A DNA stretch of 41,356 nucleotides from Psychrobacter sp. (GTDB lineage: Bacteria > Pseudomonadota > Gammaproteobacteria > Pseudomonadales > Moraxellaceae). The notes under the pieces were generated by a model. That model worked only from the letters and a program-made list of their open reading frames with translations. It was not told the origin of the DNA and did not search any database. Within the stretch, counting starts at the first letter, position 1, and the number at the start of each line of letters is the position of its first letter. Made by a program: the position numbers and the translations under genes. Of the stretch, positions 8,979 to 18,406 are shown one piece after another. The stretch is from positions 1 through 41,356 of the forward strand of contig NZ_JAKDUI010000002.1 of assembly GCF_030457785.1 (NCBI RefSeq), in the 5' to 3' direction.

Positions 8979-9397
8979 AGTTGGTTCCTATCATTTGGTA
9001 GAGCAGATGATAAAACATGGTGGCAAGACGTGTCGCGTTAGAGAATCAAGGCGGTCACGATTGATAAAACTGAACTCACTATTTTAGCAGAATACGCTTA
9101 TTTTGTGCGTGGTTTAGCGCTTGGTCATAGCGGTAAATGTTCGGGTTTGCTATTATGAGGATAAACAATACATTGTATCCATTAATACAGCTATAAATAC
9201 TATGGCGTGTCACCCATTAGCCCATTAAGACACTGACTTATTTCGTACGCAAGCACTGATATCTTAAATTAAGATGTCTCATTTGAGGTTTCTCGTTATT
9301 GCTTGATGCAGACGATAACCGCCATTTATTTATCACTTATTTATCGGACGCTTGACGTCCTATTTTAATGACCGAATTTTATAGATAGAGAGTAGCC

Positions 9398-10054
9398 ATG
9401 ACAGCCAATTCGACCGCGCCATCTGAGCAAGACCAATCACAGAACCCACACCAGTACGGTCGTCCAGCACGTATCGCCACCGTTGAGCGCATCACTGCTG
9501 AGACACAAGTCAAATGCACCGTAAACCTTGACGGTACTGGTCAAGGCGTCATCGACACTGGCGTGCCTTTCTTGGACCATATGATTGATCAAATCAAGCG
9601 TCACGGTTTATTTGACTTGGATATCAAATGCACTGGCGATACTTTTATTGATGACCATCACAGCGTGGAAGACACTGGTATCACTTTAGGGCAAGCGTTC
9701 AACAAGGCGCTGGGTGACAAAAAAGGCATCCGTCGTTATGGGCATTTTTATGCGCCATTGGATGAGTCGCTTAGCCGCGCGGTTGTCGATCTGTCAGGCC
9801 GTCCTGGTCTGCATATGGAGATTCCTTTTACTCGCTCGCACGTGGGTAATTTCGATGTCGATTTGTTTAGTGAGTTCTTTTATGGCTTGGTTAACCATTC
9901 GTGGATGACGGTGCATTTAGACAACTTAAAAGGCAAAAACAGCCATCACCAAATCGAATCCACCTTTAAAGCCTTTGCTCGTGCCTTGCGTATGGCGTGT
10001 GAATATGATGAGCGCGCGTTAAACACCTTGCCATCGACTAAAGAGGCTTTCTAA
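9398..10054 (+). CDS. hisB: Imidazoleglycerol-phosphate dehydratase
   Basis: [55 protein letters not shown]. Confidence 0.97.
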   Translation: MTANSTAPSEQDQSQNPHQYGRPARIATVERITAETQVKCTVNLDGTGQGVIDTGVPFLDHMIDQIKRHGLFDLDIKCTGDTFIDDHHSVEDTGITLGQAFNKALGDKKGIRRYGHFYAPLDESLSRAVVDLSGRPGLHMEIPFTRSHVGNFDVDLFSEFFYGLVNHSWMTVHLDNLKGKNSHHQIESTFKAFARALRMACEYDERALNTLPSTKEAF

Positions 10055-10199
10055 GGCGTATTTAAGGCTGTTCTACAAGGTTACTCAAAAAGGCCAGTCA
10101 AGCTTGGCGTACTGGTTGTGAAGCCTGCGCTCGACTTCCTTGTAGTAAAACCTTATCTACACCTTAGTAATAGTCAAAATATTTAAAAACGAGAATCAA

Positions 10200-10838
10200 T
10201 TGATGACTAAAGTAGCTTTATTAGACTATGGCATGGGTAACTTGCATTCGGCAGGTAAGGCCTTATCAGCGGTAGGCGCGGAAGTGTCTATCACAAACGA
10301 CCCAAAAGTCGTCGCTGCTGCGGATAAGATCGTATTTCCTGGTGTCGGTGCCATGCGTGATTGTATGGCTGGCATGCACGAAGCTGGGATTGATGACGTC
10401 GTGCGCGAAGCGATATTTAATAAGCCTGTGATGGCCATCTGTGTCGGTATGCAGGCCTTGTTTGAGCAGTCTGCTGAAAACGGCGGCACGGCATGTTTGG
10501 ATATTTTAAAAGGCACCGTCGAAGCGTTTGATCCCACGTGGAAAGACGAGCAAGGGGCTACGATTAAAGTACCGCACATGGGCTGGAACACCATTAACGG
10601 AATGGATTTGCATCATCCATTGTGGAGAGGGATTGCAGACAATGCGCATTTTTATTTTGTGCATAGTTACTATTGTGCGCCTGCAGATCGCTCGCAGGTG
10701 GCGGCTGTTTGCGACTATGGTCAGCCATTCTGTGCCAGCGTCATCCAAGATAACTTATTTGCCACGCAGTTCCATCCAGAAAAAAGCCATACCGCTGGCT
10801 TGCAGTTGTTAAAGAACTTCGTCGAGTGGGATGTGTAA
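10200..10838 (+). CDS. hisH: Imidazole glycerol phosphate synthase subunit HisH
   Basis: [59 protein letters not shown]. Confidence 0.97.
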   Translation: MMTKVALLDYGMGNLHSAGKALSAVGAEVSITNDPKVVAAADKIVFPGVGAMRDCMAGMHEAGIDDVVREAIFNKPVMAICVGMQALFEQSAENGGTACLDILKGTVEAFDPTWKDEQGATIKVPHMGWNTINGMDLHHPLWRGIADNAHFYFVHSYYCAPADRSQVAAVCDYGQPFCASVIQDNLFATQFHPEKSHTAGLQLLKNFVEWDV

Positions 10839-11098
10839 ATTCGGATGTGTCCTAAATCTGAAGCATAAGGGTTAAATAAGCTAAAAATAGCCAAATCGTT
10901 ACCAAACTGCATCAAGCAACTTGTTAATATCCCGATATTATCTGTAATGCTTTTCTCATTTGGCTGCCATTTGTCTTCTTTTTCAAAATAACTTCTTTTT
11001 TAAAATGAGGACACGCCCTAGATATTTGATTTGGCAGTCGAGTGGGTTATGTTTTATCCTCGCGCAAAAGGGTTTGCTTGATTGCAAACCTTTTTTAG

Positions 11099-11479
11099 TT
11101 GTTTGCTGTTGGCTTATATTTGGAATATATAGTGGACTTTACTACTTTTAAAATTGTTATCATAAAAATAACGGGTCTCGCCAAAGATGCCCTACATATT
11201 TACGTCGGTATCGGTGTTTATTTGCTGTGTTTAATGCTGTTTCGTCTAGTCATTAAGAAGCAGCATATCCGGTCATTTACCGCCTTGATGGTCGTGACAT
11301 GCATTGCTTTATTAGGTGAGTATTTGGATAATCGACAAACCATCGGGACTTTGGGTATAACGGGCCTGAACAGTAATGAAGTCGCTGCAAGTATCCATGA
11401 TTTAATCAATACCTGTCTGGTGCCTTATGTGCTTTATGCCTTACATAAGTGGACGACAATTTTTTCAGCACGCCCGTGA
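11099..11479 (+). CDS. Small integral membrane protein, function unknown (start uncertain)
   Basis: Three or more hydrophobic helices; KDALHIYVGIGVYLLCLMLFR...ALLGEYLD. Confidence 0.5.
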   Translation: MFAVGLYLEYIVDFTTFKIVIIKITGLAKDALHIYVGIGVYLLCLMLFRLVIKKQHIRSFTALMVVTCIALLGEYLDNRQTIGTLGITGLNSNEVAASIHDLINTCLVPYVLYALHKWTTIFSARP

Positions 11480-11508
11480 CATCAAGCTTTTAATTAAGTA
11501 AGCGCCAT

Positions 11509-11541
11509 AAAAAAACGGACTATTAATAAGTCCGTTTTTTT
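11509..11541. terminator. Bidirectional rho-independent terminator between the membrane protein and avtA
   Basis: AAAAAACGGACTATTAATAAGTCCGTTTTTTT. Confidence 0.85.
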
Positions 11542-11575
11542 CGTTTTGGTCGAATGTTTAGCACGCCCTATATGG

Positions 11576-12901
11576 TTATTTGCTTTGAACCTCATCATAC
11601 AACTCACGTACCACTTCACCAATCACTCTGATTCCATCTTTCAAGGTTTGCTCATCAGCCGCGATACTCATGCGGACGCACTCATGTGCGTGCTGATAAT
11701 CGCTGACATCGACGCCAGGAAAGAAGTACTGACTTGGCACGATGAGCGTGCCTTTTTCTTTAAGACGTTCGTACAGCTCAAGCGTGCTAATCGGTAGGTC
11801 TTTAAACCATAACCACAAGAATATCGCGCCTTCAGGCTTATGAATCACCAATGGATAGTCGCCCAATGCTTCTTTTAATAGTTTGACCGCAAGGATCGCC
11901 TGCTGTTGATAAAATGGCTTGATATCGTCATCTGACAATTGCTTGATACGGTCGTTTTCTACTAATGGCGTGGCAATCGCGGCACCAAAACGCGTCGGCG
12001 CTAGATTGACCACGGCATTCATCGAGCTAACGGCAGCGATGATCTCAGGAGCCGCAACGATAATCCCCGTACGAACGCCAGGTAAGCCGATTTTGGAGAG
12101 GCTAAAGCAAAGAATGGTATTGTCATCCCAGCTCAGCTCTACGTCTGAATAAATGATGTTTGGGAAGGGCATGCCATAAGCGTTATCGATAATCAGCGGT
12201 ACATCGTGACGCTTGGCTATCTCTGCCAAATGTGCCATTTCCTCATCGGTCAACACGTTGCCAGTCGGATTGGTCGGGCGTGAGCAGCAAATCGCCCCGA
12301 TACGACCTTCTTTAAGCGCTGGCAAGTTTTCAAGGGCATCAAAATCGACGCGATATTTGAAGAAGCCTTCCGCGCCATCGTGAGTCACTTCATCGATATG
12401 TGGCAGTACGGCGGTAAAGTGCTGACCGTCGAGATGCACGTCACTGTAGCCAATATACTCAGGCGTCAGCGGTAGTAAGATCGACTTATCAATTGATTGG
12501 TTTTGTTCGGTTTCGAAAGTACCGCCAAACAGATTGAATAAAAAGAAAAAGGCGTTTTGTGAGCCATTGGTTAAGGCGATGTTTTCAGGCGTTAGATTCC
12601 AATCATAATGACGATTAAAAAACTCAACCAATGCGTCGATGAATGCCGCGTCGCCCTGTGGGTTGGAGTAATTCCCCATGCTGACTATGGCACTGCTATT
12701 AGGTTCGCCAGCGTCATTGTCGTTGCCGAGTGCTTGATAGGTTTCTAAAAACAACTCATTCACGGCATCAATTTTGGCAGGGTTGCCACCGCCCAGCATG
12801 TTGACTGGCTGATCGCTCTTTAGCGCATCGCCCAGATCGTCCATCAATTGTGAGATGCCAGTGGGCTGGGTGAATTTTTGACCGAACTTTGAGAATTTCA
12901 T
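11576..12901 (-). CDS. avtA: Valine--pyruvate transaminase
   Basis: PLP fold type I aminotransferase, AvtA-like: LGGGNPAKIDAV...NPTGNVLTDEEM...LCFSLSKIGLPGVRTGII. Confidence 0.9.
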   Translation of the reverse strand: MKFSKFGQKFTQPTGISQLMDDLGDALKSDQPVNMLGGGNPAKIDAVNELFLETYQALGNDNDAGEPNSSAIVSMGNYSNPQGDAAFIDALVEFFNRHYDWNLTPENIALTNGSQNAFFFLFNLFGGTFETEQNQSIDKSILLPLTPEYIGYSDVHLDGQHFTAVLPHIDEVTHDGAEGFFKYRVDFDALENLPALKEGRIGAICCSRPTNPTGNVLTDEEMAHLAEIAKRHDVPLIIDNAYGMPFPNIIYSDVELSWDDNTILCFSLSKIGLPGVRTGIIVAAPEIIAAVSSMNAVVNLAPTRFGAAIATPLVENDRIKQLSDDDIKPFYQQQAILAVKLLKEALGDYPLVIHKPEGAIFLWLWFKDLPISTLELYERLKEKGTLIVPSQYFFPGVDVSDYQHAHECVRMSIAADEQTLKDGIRVIGEVVRELYDEVQSK

Positions 12902-13050
12902 AAGACTACCGTGCTGTTTTGGAAGGTGTTGTCAGAGGTTGTTTGATTAAGTGAAACTAGTATAGCAAATGAGGGCTAGGTAATCCCCCCAATAAATAAG
13001 CAAACTGCATGGCTGATATTGGTTTATATGCTTGTACGTTGAACGAATCA

Positions 13051-13083
13051 AAAAACGCCCTCTAGATGAGTAGAGGGCGTTTT
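13051..13083. terminator. Rho-independent terminator
   Basis: AAAAACGCCCTCTAGATGAGTAGAGGGCGTTTT, perfect 13-bp stem. Confidence 0.85.
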
Positions 13084-13190
13084 GGTTTGTGAAGCTGAGA
13101 AAATTTCTAATAGGGGCGATTAGAAAGGGAGTAAATAACTAGTCGCTAAAGTTTCCTTATCGAGTGAGGTACTAGTCTAATGCTAGTTAT

Positions 13191-13892
13191 TCAAGAATAT
13201 TCTAAATTTCCAAAGGCAAGCTCTTTAACTACATTAGGCATATACCCTGTAAGAGCTGGTTGGTTATCTAAACCTAATAGGTTATAGATTTGGCCTCCTA
13301 TGCCAGGAATCACTTCACCTTCCTTATTTTTTCTATCGTCTATAGCGAAACAAATAAACTCAAATTTACTAGAAATTTCCTTTGGGAAAGCGTCCTTTAA
13401 TTTTTGTTCAGATTTTTTATGAGCTACAGGTGATAAAATATATATTTTATTAATCTTATCAATTTTGTCTAGCATCTCAATAAGGTTAGTACGAACCACA
13501 CAGCTACCTGACATAACAGATTTAACAATTATAACATTATCTATGTCTTCATAGTTTGGTTCAATAAAACTATGAAGAATTGGTGCTACGCTAGTTTGGC
13601 TAGGTAACTGGTAATGATGATTCCAAAATACAGCCAGTTTAGTGTTTACATTATGGTTTTTCAAGATAGCTGATACACCGTGTTGAAGATAATCAGCATC
13701 TTCAGCAGTGGAAACTACAATAGTATCAGTACTTTTCTGACTTATAAAATCAGGTAAGATCGCTTTAGCTAAGAGTTTACCTAACTCTTGCATAGCCAAC
13801 TGATATGATTTAGGCACATCTGAACTTTCCAAAAGGCAATCAAGTTGCTTTCGTGCTTCAGGTGTAGCGATAGAGGTGTAAATTCTACTCAT
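13191..13892 (-). CDS. Divergent uracil phosphoribosyltransferase-like (PRTase-fold) protein, second gene of a putative conflict/defence cassette
   Basis: Whole-length resemblance to UPRTase layout: VIIVKSVMSGSCVVRTNLIEML aligns with the PRPP loop VVDPMLATGGS; AIDDRKNKEGEVIPGIGGQIYNLLG aligns with [25 protein letters not shown]; conserved loop residues are altered. Confidence 0.7.
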   Translation of the reverse strand: MSRIYTSIATPEARKQLDCLLESSDVPKSYQLAMQELGKLLAKAILPDFISQKSTDTIVVSTAEDADYLQHGVSAILKNHNVNTKLAVFWNHHYQLPSQTSVAPILHSFIEPNYEDIDNVIIVKSVMSGSCVVRTNLIEMLDKIDKINKIYILSPVAHKKSEQKLKDAFPKEISSKFEFICFAIDDRKNKEGEVIPGIGGQIYNLLGLDNQPALTGYMPNVVKELAFGNLEYS

Positions 13893-14839
13893 TTTATCTC
13901 TCCCGTATTGGAGGATTTTAGAGATTGCATAATATTATAACCAGTAACTGACAGCATTAAGCTCACTAATCCCTTGATATCTGTAGTTCTCTCAGTTACG
14001 GATTCAGGGACTTCTCTTAGAAACTGTATACTACATGTTACTTTTATTCCGTTTACATCAAGAATTAACTTGTCATAGTTTAAACTATACACAACACAAT
14101 GTGAATGTTTTGTCAATATTTGTTGTACCCAACTAGGAATTTCAGCAGTGTGAGTACGAAATTTTATGAAAGGGTTTGGATTTGCATCAGACTCTGCTTG
14201 CTTGAAAATATCTTCAATAGTTCTATGCTTTCCAGCTTGTAAAACGCCGTTTATTAAAGTAGCAGCATAATCACACTCAGAACTAGAGGGATATTCGATG
14301 AGTTTAGCAACATATTGATATAGTTTAGTATTGTGAACTAGGTCATATATATTGGGGTAAAACTCAAAGTATTCACAAGTATCATTATTCTTTAAGTCAG
14401 TAGGGATTTTCTCTTGGTTCTCTGAGGCATGTTTTTCGCTCGAAACTAATAAGCAGTTTTCTGTGGTGTCAACCTTAAAAATATTAGTATCAATACTTCT
14501 TTGTTTTCGGAAACGACTGCTAATCTCATCTGTCCACTTAGCTGCATCTCCAGACGAGTTTTTAGCTTGAAAATTGTATTTTGTACTTACCTCATAATCA
14601 ATGTGACAAATATCATCTACAAAGCCAATTACTTGAGACTCAACGACTTGATTGGCACAACTATGAGAGTACTTATTAGCTATTTCAAAAGTTTTATAAA
14701 GCAAGAATTGGTTTTCATAGTCTCTGCCTTTCTGATTATTATTTCCGCCTTTATTGATGTTTTTTAGATTCTTAGAGCTTTCTTGGCCAAAGTTCTTGTG
14801 TACAAAATCTATAACTTCCTCGTTACTCGGCATATCCAT
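13889..14839 (-). CDS. Putative PD-(D/E)XK nuclease-domain protein (Cap4/DUF4297-like N-terminus) with C-terminal domain of unknown function
   Basis: NNQKGRDYENQFLLYKTFEIA...GFVDDICHIDYEVSTKYNFQAKNS: G-x-x-YE, D and Q-x-K pattern as in DUF4297-type nucleases; ATGA overlap with the downstream gene. Confidence 0.6.
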   Translation of the reverse strand: MDMPSNEEVIDFVHKNFGQESSKNLKNINKGGNNNQKGRDYENQFLLYKTFEIANKYSHSCANQVVESQVIGFVDDICHIDYEVSTKYNFQAKNSSGDAAKWTDEISSRFRKQRSIDTNIFKVDTTENCLLVSSEKHASENQEKIPTDLKNNDTCEYFEFYPNIYDLVHNTKLYQYVAKLIEYPSSSECDYAATLINGVLQAGKHRTIEDIFKQAESDANPNPFIKFRTHTAEIPSWVQQILTKHSHCVVYSLNYDKLILDVNGIKVTCSIQFLREVPESVTERTTDIKGLVSLMLSVTGYNIMQSLKSSNTGEIK

Positions 14840-14979
14840 AAAAACCCTGTGCTCTAGAAATATTTTGGTATGTCAATATATATGATGGCTATTCTACTGG
14901 CAAGTGTTGAGTAATATAGAGTCTATTTATTTAGGTCTTGAAATAAAAGGTTAAATTATAAAAAGACTTAGGGTTTTTA

Positions 14980-17610
14980 TTAAACCATCGCTCTTACCCG
15001 CGCCATAATCCCGCGCCCAATCACCAGTTTCACATAAATAATAGCAATGGCAAACAGCAATGCGACTAACGCAAGACCGCCAAGTCCTAGATTTGCCCAC
15101 GGCACGCTATAGCGCAAATTAAACCATTGAATCACCGCCAGCCAAGCGCCGACACTGGCGATAACCACAGCAAATGCCGCCGCACTAATCCCAAGCACAC
15201 CCAGCTCTAAGATATTGAGCATATACAAGTCACGCTTTTGCATACCCAATAGTCTAAACGACGCACTCTCTTTCATACGGTCTTGCGACGTAGAGAGTAG
15301 TGAGCTGATGAGTACCAACAGACCAGTCAATAGAGCAAGCAGCGTAAATATATAGACCAAGCGGCTCATCTGTGCGACCAACCCTTGGACTTGCTCAGCG
15401 ATGATCGTACCGTCAATACTAGTCACAGCAGGGAACTCGCGTACCAGCTCACCTTGCAACTCAGGAATATCATCGGCAGAGACATGTGCCGTCGCAAACT
15501 GGATTTGCGGTGCTTTGGCGAGGATGTCAGGCTCAAATAAGAAGTAGAAAAACGGACTAGGGCCACGCTCATAACGCGAGCGGATACTGGTAATCTGTCC
15601 AGTCAGTTCAATCCCCTGAATGTTGAAGCTAATTTGATCGCCCATACCGACGTTTAGCATGTCTGCTGCCGTATCTAAGATAGACAGTGGTTGCACCTGC
15701 TGAAGTGCGGACGCATTGGCATCTTGATCGTCTATCGGTGTATACATCGCATCGTCAGTCAGCGTCTCAGTAATAAACTCCGTGTCCATGACGGTGTCGG
15801 CATAACTTAAATTAAAGACACGAGTCGGGTCGTCCTCTCCTTCTGGCGTGTCGATATCTTTTGCAGGTATACCATTGGCCGTGATGATACGTGAGCGAAT
15901 CACAGGGTAATAAGTGACGGGCACATCAAGGATGCTATTTATCTGATCGTGCTGTTCGGTTTGTACGTCTAACAAAAATAGATTTGGCGCATCTTCTGGA
16001 TAGGCGTTGATAAACTGTTCATTGATACTATGGTTGATAGAAGTAATCAGGGTCAATACCGCGACTGATAACGACAAGGTCACAAAGAATAATGCTGATT
16101 GATTGCCTTTACGTGCCAAGTTATGGATCGCAATACGTCGCATCCAGCCGACTTTTTTGCCAGTGGCTAAGCGTGCCAGCAACCAAAGCCAACCGCGTGC
16201 TAAGCCCCAAAAGACTGCGGTAAATAAGATCAATCCGATAAGCAGCTGTATTCCTAGCATTAAAGAATCAACTTCATAAGCCAAAAACGCATAGAGCCCG
16301 ATTAATAATAAACCATAACGTACTATTGGCAGGCGTTTCTGCCAAGGCACAGGTTTGGTCGATTGACTAGCGCCTTGATTGAGTAGGGCAGCAGGCTTGG
16401 TATTATCAAGCGCGTGCAGACTGCGCTGAGTAATCAGCAGGGTCAAGACAAGCGCGATGATGATGGTTTTGATGATACTGATAGGGTTGATGGCCAGACC
16501 CAAATCTGCCGGCAAAATAGCCGTTAGGTATGGTTGACCGATTTTGAGTAGTGCCAAGCTCAGCGTCACTGCAGCGACACATGCCAATACAGCCATGATC
16601 AGTAATAGCCAATAGTAGCTACGCTTGATAGAGCGATTGGTCTCACCCAGTGCCATGCGTATGGCGTCGTTGGATTGCTGCTTGGTGACAAATGCAGTAA
16701 TCACCCCGTACATAGCGACGGCGGACAATAGTAGGACAGCGATGACCAATAGCTTCAGAAACATCAAAACATTGTCAGAGATGCGTGAGACAGACGTCTC
16801 CTCTGATTCAGGATCAGACAGTTCAATCTCGGGATAATTAACCAGTAGCTGTGTCAACGCTTCGTTCTGAGAGGCTATCATCTCAGAGTCACCCGCCATC
16901 TCGATTTGATAGTGGACTCGGCTACGCTGCCCCATTAAGTTGGTCGCTTCTAAGGCTTCTTGCTGCATCATGACTCGACCACCAAAGCCAAAGGCAGTGA
17001 GTGGGCGATCTGGCTCTCTGATCAGCTCATCACTGATCGTAAAACTGGCTTCACCGATAGTAATGCTATCGCCGATAGTGACGTCTAAGCTACTGAGCAC
17101 TTCAGGCGCGACCACCACGCTATTAGCACTTAGTTGCTCCCATAGTGGCTTGCCCGACGCAAGCTCAACCTCACCATACAAAGGATACGCATCGGTAACG
17201 CCTTTAATGCGAGCCAATAGGGTTTGCTCACCTGAGACCAGCATGGCGTTGAATTTATAACCATAAACGGTTTGGTCATCAGGCACAGTCTCAACCTGTG
17301 CCAATACCTCTTCAGGCCAAGCTTGATTGCTTTCTAGTATTAAATCACCACCGACGAGTGCCAGTTGATTGTCATTGACGTAGCTATTCACGGATTGTTG
17401 GATAGAGTCCAACGTCAGATAGGTGGCGAGCGACAGCATCAGAGTGAGTAAAAACAGCGACGGATATATCCAGCGTCGCCACCAACTGCGCGACAAAGCC
17501 TGTGCGCCCAACGTACGAGCATTGAAAGGGTTGTTGCTTTTTTTATGAGTCATATCGTCAGCGTTGCCATGGGCATCTATAGAAGGCTTATTCATTGGTT
17601 GCTGATCCAT
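14980..17610 (-). CDS. FtsX-like ABC transporter permease (YbbP family)
   Basis: 876 aa with duplicated FtsX/MacB-type membrane modules; overlaps the ATPase gene. Confidence 0.88.
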   Translation of the reverse strand: MDQQPMNKPSIDAHGNADDMTHKKSNNPFNARTLGAQALSRSWWRRWIYPSLFLLTLMLSLATYLTLDSIQQSVNSYVNDNQLALVGGDLILESNQAWPEEVLAQVETVPDDQTVYGYKFNAMLVSGEQTLLARIKGVTDAYPLYGEVELASGKPLWEQLSANSVVVAPEVLSSLDVTIGDSITIGEASFTISDELIREPDRPLTAFGFGGRVMMQQEALEATNLMGQRSRVHYQIEMAGDSEMIASQNEALTQLLVNYPEIELSDPESEETSVSRISDNVLMFLKLLVIAVLLLSAVAMYGVITAFVTKQQSNDAIRMALGETNRSIKRSYYWLLLIMAVLACVAAVTLSLALLKIGQPYLTAILPADLGLAINPISIIKTIIIALVLTLLITQRSLHALDNTKPAALLNQGASQSTKPVPWQKRLPIVRYGLLLIGLYAFLAYEVDSLMLGIQLLIGLILFTAVFWGLARGWLWLLARLATGKKVGWMRRIAIHNLARKGNQSALFFVTLSLSVAVLTLITSINHSINEQFINAYPEDAPNLFLLDVQTEQHDQINSILDVPVTYYPVIRSRIITANGIPAKDIDTPEGEDDPTRVFNLSYADTVMDTEFITETLTDDAMYTPIDDQDANASALQQVQPLSILDTAADMLNVGMGDQISFNIQGIELTGQITSIRSRYERGPSPFFYFLFEPDILAKAPQIQFATAHVSADDIPELQGELVREFPAVTSIDGTIIAEQVQGLVAQMSRLVYIFTLLALLTGLLVLISSLLSTSQDRMKESASFRLLGMQKRDLYMLNILELGVLGISAAAFAVVIASVGAWLAVIQWFNLRYSVPWANLGLGGLALVALLFAIAIIYVKLVIGRGIMARVRAMV

Positions 17611-18316
17611 CTATAACGCCATCGTGCATGGTGATTACACGGTCAGCCATCTCCGCGAGCGCAGGGTCGTGGGTCACGACGACCAGTGCTGACCCAGTTT
17701 GCTGGCGTAAATCCAATAATAATCGCATGACTTGGTCAGCGTTGTGCTCATCCAAGTTACCTGTTGGCTCATCGGCGAATACGATTTTGGGCTGTGAAAC
17801 CAAAGCGCGGGCAACAGCTGTCCGTTGCTGCTCACCGCCGGATAACTGATTGGGTAAGCTGTCTCGTCTATGACTCAAGTCCACAGAAGCAATTAGCTCA
17901 TCGACTCGTGCTGTGTCGGAGCGTCGAGCGATATCAAGCGGAAAGGCGATGTTTTCTGCTACCGTTAATGTGGGCAGCAAGTGAAACGATTGAAAGACGA
18001 AACCCATATCGCTTTGACGAATCGCTGCTAGCGCATCCTCATCAAGGTCGCTCAGCGTGTTTTCTCCCAACTTAACGGTGCCACTATCAGGGTAATCAAG
18101 CGCCGCAAGTAACCCGAGCAAGGTAGACTTACCTGAGCCAGACTTACCCATGATGACGACAAACTCGCCCGCATCGACATGAATACTGACGTCTTTGATG
18201 ATAGACAGTCTTTGTTCACCAATTTGCACGGTTTTGTTGAGTTGTGATGCGGTAAGCAGTGCTTTACTTGTCGGTTCTGCTGTCGGTGTTGATGGGGCTG
18301 AATTGGATAATGTCAT
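17588..18316 (-). CDS. ABC transporter ATP-binding protein (YbbA/LolD-like)
   Basis: Walker A GKSGSGKSTLLG; signature LSGGEQQRTAVARAL; Walker B IVFADEPTGNLD. Confidence 0.93.
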   Translation of the reverse strand: MTLSNSAPSTPTAEPTSKALLTASQLNKTVQIGEQRLSIIKDVSIHVDAGEFVVIMGKSGSGKSTLLGLLAALDYPDSGTVKLGENTLSDLDEDALAAIRQSDMGFVFQSFHLLPTLTVAENIAFPLDIARRSDTARVDELIASVDLSHRRDSLPNQLSGGEQQRTAVARALVSQPKIVFADEPTGNLDEHNADQVMRLLLDLRQQTGSALVVVTHDPALAEMADRVITMHDGVIDGSATNE

Positions 18317-18406
18317 TACATGGTCTCAGTTGACGTGTCTTTGGGGCTGCGGCTGGCGTGTCAGAAATGGATGCAGCTACCTTATGGAACCAGGGCGTGT
18401 CTTCAA

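Noticed and set aside
10226-10594. 122-aa antisense ORF within hisH
   Set aside because: Shadow ORF of hisH codon usage; no domain features.
13191-14839. CBASS operon
   Set aside because: No CD-NTase, SAVED or Cap2/Cap3-like gene adjacent; only the nuclease-domain resemblance is shared.
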